IMG/VR virus record: IMGVR_UViG_3300046534_001090
Coordinates: 1 to 55,000 of that record
Origin: a virus
DNA length: 55,000 nt
Strand: one strand, 5' to 3'
The notes under the pieces were generated by a model. The model searched no databases and was not told the origin of the DNA. It worked only from the letters and a program-made list of their open reading frames with translations. Made by a program: the position numbers and the translations under genes. Positions 1 through 6,252 of the stretch are shown piece after piece. Numbering within the stretch: the stretch's first letter is position 1; each line of letters opens with the position of its first letter.

Positions 1-2
1 AA

Positions 3-305
3 CTTTTAGACGAGCTAGATGCTATGCCGGTCAAAAGGTTGATTGTCGAAGAACTGGAAATGGGCGGTGAGTTTTGCACCCTTGGAGTGATTGGAAAATC
101 CAGAGGTATAGATATGACAGCCCTACAACCAGAAGACACAGAGATAGTTTCTGAGAGGCTAAACCTTGCAGAGGCGCTAGTCAGAGAAATAGTTTACATG
201 AATGACGAGGCTGGGTACTTCAAAGAAACACCAGAATGCAGGTTTTCCAGAATGCGAGCGTGGGTAGCCGAGCAGATTAGGCCCGACACCCCAGTTAGCC
301 AATAG
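3..305 (+). CDS. Conserved phage protein, 5' end outside window
   Basis: The frame is open without a stop from base 3, and the residues before the first ATG (base 24) read as coding (LLDELDA), so the true start probably lies upstream of the window. The core, with GVIGKSRGIDM followed by an acidic and helical stretch, resembles a family of small proteins common in phages and prophages, without known function. It ends in PVSQ-stop, all encoded by the first copy of the intercistronic repeat. Function is not assigned. Confidence 0.75.
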   Translation, partial: LLDELDAMPVKRLIVEELEMGGEFCTLGVIGKSRGIDMTALQPEDTEIVSERLNLAEALVREIVYMNDEAGYFKETPECRFSRMRAWVAEQIRPDTPVSQ

Positions 306-317
306 GAGGCATTGATT

Positions 318-563
318 GTGAAAGAAGAATTTGAAGTTACAGACAAAGAATTGGCAGATGCTTTTAAGGGTACTAACTTTGGTAGTGCAGAGCCAAGAGA
401 GGTTATGAAAGATACCTTGCTTAAATGCGCTGGAGGTTACTGTACAGGCTACACAGCAGAACGGATTTCCATTGGGCTTGGACTAACAACTGTTAAATGG
501 AAGCTCACAAAGCGTGGCAAAGAAGTGCTTTATAGATCGTTTTGTATGCACATTAAACACTAA
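318..563 (+). CDS. Small conserved phage protein, possible helix-turn-helix
   Basis: An 81-residue protein starting at GTG 318, eight bases after AGGAGG; the alternative TTG at 312 is too close to the Shine-Dalgarno. The C-terminal half (LLKCAGGYCTGYTAERI through LTKRGKEVLY) looks like a winged or simple helix-turn-helix in which a target-sensing helix is followed by a basic wing; similar small proteins occur in phage accessory regions. DNA binding is inference. It sits in the second slot of the repeat-bordered gene array. Unlike its neighbours its stop lies just before the repeat rather than inside it. Confidence 0.7.
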   Translation: MKEEFEVTDKELADAFKGTNFGSAEPREVMKDTLLKCAGGYCTGYTAERISIGLGLTTVKWKLTKRGKEVLYRSFCMHIKH

Positions 564-590
564 CCAGTTAGCCAATAGGAGGCGACAGCT

Positions 591-756
591 AATTTATGTT
601 GAAAGTGGCGTTGCGTGATAACGCAAGAGCCTAGTGATTATCCGACGCGGAGTAGGGTTCGCCCCCGAAATAAAGCTGATAGATGAATGGAAATCTGAAA
701 ACGGTCTTTACAGGAAAAGGTGACTGTTAGCTACAGCGCCACTTTCAACATAAATT
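591..756 (+). ncRNA. Structured non-coding element closed by a perfect 20-bp stem
   Basis: Between junction repeats 2 and 3 there is no credible ORF. Bases 591-610 are an exact reverse complement of 737-756, giving a 20-bp terminal stem. Inside are a hairpin at 611-626 (TTGCGT, GATA loop, ACGCAA), a TCCG/CGGA hairpin near 642-652, and a CCTA/TAGG pairing around it. This layout fits a folded RNA or a short element with terminal inverted repeats. I could not match it to hammerhead, twister, group I intron or tRNA cores. It occupies a slot that elsewhere holds a gene. Confidence 0.65.
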
Positions 757-794
757 ATAGAACAAACCCAGTTAGCCAATAGGAGGCAGTGATT

Positions 795-1457
795 GTGAGC
801 GTTGAAGGAATGAGTTGTTGTGTTGGAAACTTTGATGATTGTGAATATCCCAACTGCAATGAAGGAACAGTAATTGTGAAAGAACGTCCAATTTTATTCA
901 ATGCAGAAATGGTTAATGCTGTTCGAGCTGGTCGAAAAACTCAGACACGCAGGATAGTTAAATCGTGCCCTCACCCCAACACGGAAAGAGTGCAAAACTT
1001 CTATGGTGAAACATGGGACTGGCTGCGCTATGACGGATTAAGGTTAGGCAGTTTCACATGCCCCTATGGAAAAATAGGTGATCAGATTTGGGTTAGGGAA
1101 ACTTTCTCCGAGACTGATTACAGGACCGCATATAGAGCAGATGTTAACGATGGCATCCACTGTATTGTTGAGAAATGGACCCCATCTATCCACATGCCGC
1201 GATCCGCCTCAAGAATTCAGCTAGAAATAACCCGCGTTCGCGTAGAGAGGCTGAATGATATTAGCGAGGAAGATGCTGCCGCCGAAGGGTGTGATAAATC
1301 TAAGTCAGTTGCAGCTAGGACTATTGGTTGGTGTGAAACCCCTCTCAGAGCATTCAACCGCCTATGGAAGCAAATATACGGTGCAGATTCTTGGAACGCT
1401 AACCCTTGGGTTTGGGTGGTCGAATTTAAAAAGATAGAAAACTCAACTAGCCAATAG
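795..1457 (+). CDS. ASCH-domain-like phage protein with Cys-rich N-terminal extension
   Basis: A 220-residue protein; GTG 795 lies eight bases after AGGAGG and is preferred to GTG 789. The segment KERPILFNAEMV, then AGRKTQTRR and the later WVRETF, is typical of ASCH/PUA-like proteins common in phages, which are thought to bind RNA or nucleic acid. Residues 1-27 are an extra Cys-rich segment (CC-x6-C-x4-C). A second in-frame start, GTG 876, has GGA-rich sequence before it and resembles a decayed copy of the array junction, so the ASCH domain may also be made alone. It ends in TSQ encoded by repeat 4. Confidence 0.75.
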   Translation: MSVEGMSCCVGNFDDCEYPNCNEGTVIVKERPILFNAEMVNAVRAGRKTQTRRIVKSCPHPNTERVQNFYGETWDWLRYDGLRLGSFTCPYGKIGDQIWVRETFSETDYRTAYRADVNDGIHCIVEKWTPSIHMPRSASRIQLEITRVRVERLNDISEEDAAAEGCDKSKSVAARTIGWCETPLRAFNRLWKQIYGADSWNANPWVWVVEFKKIENSTSQ

Positions 1458-1469
1458 GAGGCATTGATT

Positions 1470-1712
1470 GTGAAAAAGTTTGGCCCTACAAATGGATGGA
1501 AGCGTTTAGGCCGTGGTGTATATGAACATACAAATAATGCTCGTATTCACCGGCTTGGGGTTATCAGGCTTCCTGATATGACTTTCATATCCCTTCACTC
1601 ATGTAAAGCAGAATGCCAGCGAGGCAGGCAGCTTATTAAAATCAATGGTGGTAATCGTAAGCGAGGCTTAATGGCTTGGGCTATCGAACTTTCCACCCCA
1701 GTTAGCCAATAG
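1470..1712 (+). CDS. Hypothetical small basic protein in repeat array
   Basis: An 80-residue basic protein. GTG 1470 lies eight bases after AGGAGG in repeat 4; TTG 1464 is too close. It contains two cysteines in a helical, Arg/Lys-rich segment (HSCKAECQRGRQ) and ends in PVSQ encoded by repeat 5. No family is recognised. Its Lys/Arg content would allow nucleic-acid binding, but nothing more specific supports that. Confidence 0.65.
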   Translation: MKKFGPTNGWKRLGRGVYEHTNNARIHRLGVIRLPDMTFISLHSCKAECQRGRQLIKINGGNRKRGLMAWAIELSTPVSQ

Positions 1713-1720
1713 GGGGCAGT

Positions 1721-1945
1721 ATGACAGTTTATATGTACATAAAAATGTTGGGAGTAGTTATCAGCATTACAGGCACACCCTACACAATGGAAGAATGCGT
1801 TAAAAGTCTTCAGGTTTTGAAGCTACCAGTAGAACTTCAAGTAGAAGCGCACTGCTCATACGATACGCCACAGGTATACACACCTACACCAGAGCAGCAG
1901 AAAACAATTGATGATTGGACAGCCCTTCAACCAGTTAGCCAATAG
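1721..1945 (+). CDS. Hypothetical small protein, last gene of repeat array
   Basis: A 74-residue protein with an ATG start four bases after the variant AGGGGG of repeat 5. The N-terminus is hydrophobic (YMYIKMLGVVISI) and could be a membrane segment or a beta strand; the remainder is polar. It ends in LQPVSQ, with the last four codons and stop inside repeat 6. No family recognised. It is the only array member with an ATG immediately after the junction, so its border differs from the others. Confidence 0.65.
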   Translation: MTVYMYIKMLGVVISITGTPYTMEECVKSLQVLKLPVELQVEAHCSYDTPQVYTPTPEQQKTIDDWTALQPVSQ

Positions 1946-2049
1946 GAGGAATAAACAATAAACACCTAAAACTTGTATATTCCCCCAAAAATCAGTAACT
2001 TTAAGAATCTCGAAAGAGTTGCAGTTAATTAAAAAAGAAGGAGTAAGGC

Positions 2050-2379
2050 ATGAAAAAGATCTATTCGTTTTGGGTGTCGATTTTGCTAGGGATGGTACTG
2101 AGTATCAGCGCCCTAGCTGCGTCACCAATTCTAAACCTTGATTCTGACTCGTATCTGTACCGTCTCGACACATCGGCTGATTTGACTCCTGTGCTGCTTG
2201 CACAAGACGAAAGTATTGTCTTTTTGTTGAAAGACTTTGCAGACTTTGATGTTGGCATCCTGACAGAAAGCTACCTTATGGAACCGGCATTTCAAGTGCT
2301 TAAACCGGAAGGTTATTTAACATCTAGCTATCAAACGGCGCCAATCTTCAATTATGAAGTGGCTTGGCGAAGTTTATAG
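2050..2379 (+). CDS. Secreted hypothetical protein with Sec signal peptide
   Basis: A 109-residue protein with a classic signal peptide: MKK start, hydrophobic core SFWVSILLGMVLSIS and an ALAAS cleavage region near residues 23-25. The mature part is about 85 residues and acidic. Start is ATG 2050 with AGAAGGAG upstream. A rho-independent terminator follows immediately (2401-2435). It probably acts in the periplasm of the infected cell, but no domain is recognised. Confidence 0.75.
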   Translation: MKKIYSFWVSILLGMVLSISALAASPILNLDSDSYLYRLDTSADLTPVLLAQDESIVFLLKDFADFDVGILTESYLMEPAFQVLKPEGYLTSSYQTAPIFNYEVAWRSL

Positions 2380-2400
2380 GTTAGCTTAACGAGAGAGAAC

Positions 2401-2435
2401 AACAAAAGGCCGGCTGATAGTTGGCCTTTTTTGTT
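2401..2435 (+). terminator. Rho-independent terminator
   Basis: AACAAAAGGCC and GGCCTTTTTTGTT flank an 11-base loop, giving a stable hairpin whose 3' arm is a T-run. It lies after the secreted-protein gene and before ssb, so it should end the transcript of the accessory array. Confidence 0.85.
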
Positions 2436-2484
2436 AATTTCAACGCACCATAAACCATTTAATAAATTAAAAAGAGTAATGATT

Positions 2485-2979
2485 ATGGCATCAAGAGGCG
2501 TCAACAAAGTTATTTTAGTGGGCAATGTAGGTAACGATCCTGAAGTTCGGTACATGCCTAACGGCAATGCGGTAGCCAACATATCGATTGCTACCAGTGA
2601 AGTATGGAAAGACAAGGAAAATGGCGAGCAGCAAGAAAAAACTGAATGGCACCGGGTAGTCTTCTTCAATCGCCTAGCCGAGATAGTTGAGCAGTACATC
2701 AAGAAAGGCAGCAAGCTCTATATCGAGGGAAGATTGCAAACTAAATCCTATGAAAAGGATGGCCAGAATCATTATTCGACTGAAATAGTTGCCAGCGAAA
2801 TGCAGATGCTTGACACTAAGAGCACTCAAAAACAGGGTGAGTCCTACAATCAGGGATCCCCGGCTAGAGCCGAGAATAAGAAAAATGACTATTCTGCCGC
2901 AAGGGATGGTGATGCAAACAACCAAAGCCAGCCGGCACCAAGTAATTTCGATAACTTTGATGACGATATCCCGTTTTGA
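2485..2979 (+). CDS. ssb: Single-stranded DNA-binding protein
   Basis: A 164-residue SSB. Residues 1-110 form the OB fold, with the signature start [12 protein letters not shown], then [15 protein letters not shown] and the strand FFNRLAEI. A polar, Gly/Gln/Asn-rich linker leads to the acidic tip DDDIPF, which in bacterial SSBs recruits partner proteins. ATG 2485 gives the standard family N-terminus; ATG 2479 is a near alternative and the TTG upstream is not needed. It coats ssDNA during phage replication and recombination and would work with the RecT and exonuclease genes on the other arm. Confidence 0.97.
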   Translation: MASRGVNKVILVGNVGNDPEVRYMPNGNAVANISIATSEVWKDKENGEQQEKTEWHRVVFFNRLAEIVEQYIKKGSKLYIEGRLQTKSYEKDGQNHYSTEIVASEMQMLDTKSTQKQGESYNQGSPARAENKKNDYSAARDGDANNQSQPAPSNFDNFDDDIPF

Positions 2980-3092
2980 CGGTTACCCAAAGGTTTGGCT
3001 CCGCTTATTATTTACCATTATTCGGGCTTAGTTACGCGGTTACGAATATTCTAAATACCAGGGGCATTTTATTACTTTTCTCTTATTCGGGA

Positions 3093-3118
3093 TTGATAGA
3101 TTCTCTTTAATAATCATT
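3093..3118 (+). promoter_or_regulatory. Promoter-like module upstream of the lysis/envelope genes
   Basis: TTGATAGATT (extended -10-like) at 3093-3102 is followed after three bases by TTTAATAATCATT at 3106-3118. The same 13-mer follows a TTGGTATAAT box at 8728-8755. Both precede a gene start, so this may be a shared late-promoter element. No convincing -35 box is seen. Confidence 0.4.
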
Positions 3119-3134
3119 ATGTTGTTTGACTATT

Positions 3135-3881
3135 ATGAGCATTGCAATCAATATAACGGGTATTAAAATTAGATGGGCCGGCCTAGTGAATGTTCCAACA
3201 ACTGTAGAAGAATATGCTGGATATCTTTTTGTATCCCTAACTACGTTTTTCTTCACTTGGGTTTTGAATCGAAAGAAAAACGAAGTTAAGAATGAACAGA
3301 TTGAAGAGAAAGATGATGAGATTAGAAATTTGAGAGCTGCCCTTGCTTATCGTGAGGGGAAGTTAGTACCAGTTCTTGATTGGTCAACGCAGGCCCAGAT
3401 AGACCGAAAGATCCAATTACTGAGGATTGATTTAAAAATCGAGAGAACTTTAATGCTATTTGCCTGCAATGGTAAGCAGGAGCCAACTGAAGTATCAAGC
3501 CTATGGATCAGAAACGATCACAACCAGAAAGAGGATAATCATTACAGGGTTACTTTAGATGATGATTACAGGGAAAGGCTGTATCTGATGAAGAAGTACG
3601 GGTATTTTTCTTTTCCTGCTGATGATGTTCCTGAAAACAGTTTGATAGCTGGTGTATATAAGGATCTAGGAGTTAAGCACTCGTTATGGACAATTCTTTA
3701 CTATGACGAAAACGAAAAGCTAGGAATAGCCGGTTATGTCTTTATGTCGTGGGTTAGGTTTGTTGACAATCCATTTACCGAAGAAGACATTCGGAAAGTA
3801 TTAGCAGTAGTTAATTTTAAATCTAGGAAGATGCTTGATAAAAAAGAGAAAGATCTAGCAATCCTCCTATCGAGGCACTAA
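3135..3881 (+). CDS. Membrane-anchored protein with GAF-like C-terminal domain
   Basis: A 248-residue protein; ATG 3135 is chosen over the TTG nine bases earlier. The Shine-Dalgarno is weak. A transmembrane segment lies near residues 30-45 (AGYLFVSLTTFFFTWVL), followed by a basic stretch and a short acidic coiled coil. The C-terminal 140 residues resemble a GAF/PAS-type fold, ending with FVDNPFTEEDIRKV and a long helix, a layout seen in GAF domains. The topology recalls a small sensor without an output domain. It overlaps the next gene by one base (TAATG) in the putative lysis module. The role is unknown; the GAF assignment is tentative. Confidence 0.6.
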   Translation: MSIAINITGIKIRWAGLVNVPTTVEEYAGYLFVSLTTFFFTWVLNRKKNEVKNEQIEEKDDEIRNLRAALAYREGKLVPVLDWSTQAQIDRKIQLLRIDLKIERTLMLFACNGKQEPTEVSSLWIRNDHNQKEDNHYRVTLDDDYRERLYLMKKYGYFSFPADDVPENSLIAGVYKDLGVKHSLWTILYYDENEKLGIAGYVFMSWVRFVDNPFTEEDIRKVLAVVNFKSRKMLDKKEKDLAILLSRH

Positions 3882-4423
3882 TGACACCAAAACTAGCGCA
3901 TAGCTTTCTTCTCCCTGCTTGTAGGCAATTATTCCCTGATGAGTTAATGGATGATAAGGCGCAGGCTGCAATGCTTACCATAGGAATGCAGGAGTCTGAC
4001 TTCTTGCACCGGCAGCAGCTGATTGGAAACCATAGAAACTGGTGGGAATCAGTTAGAGGACCGGCAACAAGTTTCTGGCAGTTCGAGAAAACCGGTGTTG
4101 CCGCGGTGCTTAGTCACCATAGAGCTGGACCAATGTTTGATGTAGCACTAAGAGCTCTTGGTTACCCAGCTGATGTTAATACGATCCACAAAGCCATTAC
4201 CCATAACGATATCTTAGCGGTAGCCATAGCTAGGTGCCTACTCTTCACTTTCCCCGATAGTTTGCCTGATTCAAATAATCCAGAAGAAGCCTGGCAGCAA
4301 TACCTATGGTGTTGGAGACCGGGAAAACCGAAAGAAAACAGATGGAATTCGCGCTATAATGCGGCTTGGGACATTGTTTCAGGTGTCAACGATAACCACT
4401 TATCACCCGAGATTGGTGAGTAA
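3881..4423 (+). CDS. Lytic transglycosylase-like protein, putative endolysin
   Basis: A 180-residue protein with lysozyme-like features: Glu38 in GMQESD fits the catalytic Glu-Ser of GH23-type transglycosylases, followed by GPATSFWQFEK, which matches the substrate-cleft glycine/glutamine region of this fold. No signal peptide or membrane segment is visible, so export would need a holin. It is translationally coupled to the membrane protein before it and followed two bases later by a lipase. It probably cleaves peptidoglycan at lysis; a virion-associated role is possible. Confidence 0.7.
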   Translation: MTPKLAHSFLLPACRQLFPDELMDDKAQAAMLTIGMQESDFLHRQQLIGNHRNWWESVRGPATSFWQFEKTGVAAVLSHHRAGPMFDVALRALGYPADVNTIHKAITHNDILAVAIARCLLFTFPDSLPDSNNPEEAWQQYLWCWRPGKPKENRWNSRYNAAWDIVSGVNDNHLSPEIGE

Positions 4424-4424
4424 T

Positions 4425-5141
4425 ATGAAAGATGTAATCAAAGCAGGCTTGTTTGCCGAAAGTGTTTACCACCAAGCTATCCCTAATATCCTAGCGAGCG
4501 AGGTTTTGTTCTATGATTCAATTCTGGACGAAGAAACGCAAACTATTGGGATGGCTTACTACACAGAAAATGCTATATGGCTATGTTTTGCTGGTACTCG
4601 CAATCGCCGTAACTGGCTATCTAACTTCAAGATTATTAAAAAAATGTACGGCGGCATGTTCAAGGCGCATAAAGGCTTTGCGGAATGCGCTGAAGCTCTT
4701 CAGGAGCAGTGTGAGGAAGCCATAGCAAAAAACAAAGATGCCGATATCTATATCGTAGGGCATAGTTTGGGAGGGGCTATAGCTGTTCTCATGGCTACAT
4801 TCCTCTATAAGCATTACGAAATCCGTAACTATACACTGATCACCTTTGGTCAGCCTTGTGTAACCTGGGGGAGAAACATTAAAAAGTATTTCCCTAAGAG
4901 ATATGTTCGCGTGGTCAATGGTAGTGATGCTATACCTAGAAGGCCTGGTATCGGCTATTCTCATGCTGGCTCGTTGCTATACTTAGATAACGATCAAAGG
5001 ACTTGGCGATTAAACCCAACTCGAGTAGGCACTTTTTTTGATAGGCTACCCACGCTATTCGGTCGATTTGGGGATCATTCACAGCAGTATTACAATAAAG
5101 TTTTAGGGCTAATGAAATGGAAAGACTATACTTCTTATTGA
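4425..5141 (+). CDS. Class 3 lipase-like alpha/beta hydrolase
   Basis: A 238-residue protein starting at ATG 4425, with GGTGAG upstream; the longer frame from 4359 would overlap the previous gene. The nucleophile elbow is GHSLGG with Ser114. Asp168 (GSDAIPR) and His218 (GDHSQQYY) complete a credible triad in the right order, and FAGTR supplies the oxyanion region. This is the lipase_3 (fungal lipase-like) family, which hydrolyses acyl esters of lipids. No signal peptide is present. Position between a transglycosylase-like enzyme and a lipoprotein suggests membrane or outer-membrane disruption during lysis, which is inference. Confidence 0.85.
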   Translation: MKDVIKAGLFAESVYHQAIPNILASEVLFYDSILDEETQTIGMAYYTENAIWLCFAGTRNRRNWLSNFKIIKKMYGGMFKAHKGFAECAEALQEQCEEAIAKNKDADIYIVGHSLGGAIAVLMATFLYKHYEIRNYTLITFGQPCVTWGRNIKKYFPKRYVRVVNGSDAIPRRPGIGYSHAGSLLYLDNDQRTWRLNPTRVGTFFDRLPTLFGRFGDHSQQYYNKVLGLMKWKDYTSY

Positions 5142-5365
5142 TTTTGTCGACACTGATAATTTCATGCACATCAGTTACTTATGATGATAATTCGGGCAAA
5201 TCAGTGCGAGTTGTCGACTTTCACCCTGTCGGCGGTGCTGTCGATCTTTTTATATTCAGGCCGGATGGGACCATACTTGAGGCTACCAGAAGCCAGCCAT
5301 CTAGCGAGGCTTTAGTATCTGCTGTGATTGAAGGTGCTATTGATGGCATTAGCCCGTTAGAATAA
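5117..5365 (+). CDS. Small lipoprotein, possible spanin-like
   Basis: An 82-residue protein whose N-terminus is a lipoprotein signal (hydrophobic YFLLILSTLI, then lipobox IISC with Cys17). The mature part is about 66 residues. It begins inside the last codons of the lipase gene (25-base overlap) and so is probably coupled to it. Outer-membrane lipoproteins in phage lysis modules are often o-spanins, but this one lacks the usual proline-rich stretch, so the spanin idea is weak. Confidence 0.65.
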   Translation: MERLYFLLILSTLIISCTSVTYDDNSGKSVRVVDFHPVGGAVDLFIFRPDGTILEATRSQPSSEALVSAVIEGAIDGISPLE

Positions 5366-5370
5366 TTGTT

Positions 5371-5439
5371 ATGCTTGATAATATAGTGAATACTGCTGTA
5401 ATCATCGTACTGTCGGCATCTTGTCTAAGGTACGCCTGA
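5371..5439 (+). CDS. Possible 22-residue hydrophobic peptide
   Basis: ATG 5371 opens a short frame coding for a mostly hydrophobic peptide (NTAVIIVLSASC core). It would insert in a membrane if translated. No good Shine-Dalgarno is visible and the start lies five bases after the lipoprotein gene. Chance is quite possible. Confidence 0.25.
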   Translation: MLDNIVNTAVIIVLSASCLRYA

Positions 5440-5463
5440 AGTTTAACCAATTGGAGAGAAATT

Positions 5464-5496
5464 ATGCCCAGAAAGGGTAAAGGATACGGAAAATAA
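5464..5496 (+). CDS. Putative 10-residue basic peptide MPRKGKGYGK
   Basis: A GGAGAG Shine-Dalgarno lies eight bases before ATG 5464, followed by ten codons, five of them Lys or Arg, and TAA. The strong initiation signal in front of so short a frame suggests real translation, either as a basic micropeptide or as a leader for the following TTG-start gene. Confidence 0.4.
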   Translation: MPRKGKGYGK

Positions 5497-5504
5497 ACCC
5501 GCAA

Positions 5505-5738
5505 TTGATTAAGGGTAACTACCCAATCTATGCGATCTTGGTACTGTTGACAGGCGGTAGCGGGTTTAATCTGATTAGTGAAAACGCAGAATCAGAAAAG
5601 ACTGGCGCTACCGCCACTAAATTTCAAGAAATAAATTACGTTCAAGATGTAAAATACGATGCCTTGTTGCAAAGGGTTAATGACTTAAACACTGAGGTAC
5701 AGGTATTAAAGGCTAAAATTAGTAGGAGTCAGCAATGA
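5505..5738 (+). CDS. Small membrane protein with C-terminal coiled coil
   Basis: A 77-residue protein from TTG 5505. Residues 5-22 (NYPIYAILVLLTGGSGF) form one membrane segment, and residues 45-75 form a heptad-like helix (YDALLQRVNDLNTEVQVLKAKI). This membrane-plus-coiled-coil plan resembles i-spanins or small holins and fits its place in the lysis module. The TTG start has no strong Shine-Dalgarno. Function is not certain. Confidence 0.5.
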   Translation: MIKGNYPIYAILVLLTGGSGFNLISENAESEKTGATATKFQEINYVQDVKYDALLQRVNDLNTEVQVLKAKISRSQQ

Positions 5739-5753
5739 AAGGGTTTTTGCAAA

Positions 5754-6197
5754 ATGATAAGTAATATTTTTCTTCCAGGGCTTTATCTTGCTTTCATTGT
5801 AGCGTGGGTATTCTGGCTATTTCAGCATGTTATTCCAGAATTTCTTTGTATAGCCCAAGCGAAGCCAATCCTTTTTATTGTGAGAAATGGTAACACTTGC
5901 TCTATCAAAGTCGGCGGGAGAGGCAAACCCCATTGTTTTGGTGTAGATATTGTCAGTGCTTCTCTCGACTTAACCCATGTTGATTATCAAAAATTTGATG
6001 GGCAGAAATACAGCAGGAGAATTGTTATTACTGGAAGAACGGTTACTTTTTGTCCTGAAATTAAACATAATTTATGCGTCCGGCATGATGCGCCTGCTAC
6101 TGTCGTATTTGGTTCCCCCGAACCGTTACGAGAACGACAGACAATAGTTAATCTGCAAGTCAAAGGTGAAGTGAAATCTTCCTTAATTTCTCGGTAG
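5754..6197 (+). CDS. Membrane-anchored hypothetical protein
   Basis: A 147-residue protein with an N-terminal membrane segment (residues 3-28, IFLPGLYLAFIVAWVFWLF) and a beta-rich, Cys-containing remainder. The only strong Shine-Dalgarno nearby (AGGAG at 5723) serves ATG 5735, which encodes a 9-residue peptide in another frame ending at 5764. That peptide may couple translation into ATG 5754. No family recognised. It is the last gene before the fibre block, so it may belong to either lysis or adsorption. Confidence 0.6.
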   Translation: MISNIFLPGLYLAFIVAWVFWLFQHVIPEFLCIAQAKPILFIVRNGNTCSIKVGGRGKPHCFGVDIVSASLDLTHVDYQKFDGQKYSRRIVITGRTVTFCPEIKHNLCVRHDAPATVVFGSPEPLRERQTIVNLQVKGEVKSSLISR

Positions 6198-6252
6198 GCT
6201 CGCCGGGGGCGAAAAGAGCCATATAGCAACAACTATTAATGGGATTAGCCAG

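Larger units (their letters stand above)
291..1949 (+). repeat. Six-copy intercistronic junction repeat (stop codon plus Shine-Dalgarno)
   Basis: A 20-bp element, CCAGTTAGCCAATAGGAGGC, recurs at 291-310, 564-583, 768-787, 1447-1462 (5' end altered), 1698-1717 (one base changed, AGGGGG) and 1931-1949. Copies 1, 3 and 4 continue into a similar stretch ending in ATTGTGA, which supplies a GTG start. Read in frame, the element encodes PVSQ-stop, so four upstream proteins end in PVSQ or TSQ. Its AGGAGG is the ribosome-binding site of the next gene. The element is thus a portable gene border. Copy 2 precedes a non-coding element and copy 6 precedes a short gap before the 2050 gene. Confidence 0.95.

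Noticed and set aside
640-670. tRNA-like T-loop (GGGTTCGCCC)
   Set aside because: No acceptor stem, anticodon arm or CCA end around it; it is better explained as a hairpin of the 591-756 element.
665-695. Hammerhead-like word GCTGATAGATGAA
   Set aside because: The core CUGAUGA is interrupted and the paired GAAA and cleavage triplet are not in the right places.
4359-4424. Longer lipase frame
   Set aside because: It overlaps the transglycosylase-like gene, lacks a Shine-Dalgarno, and adds residues outside the family; ATG 4425 is better.
5735-5764. Nine-residue peptide MKGFLQNDK
   Set aside because: Good AGGAG upstream, but too short to support a function; kept only as a possible coupling signal for the 5754 gene.
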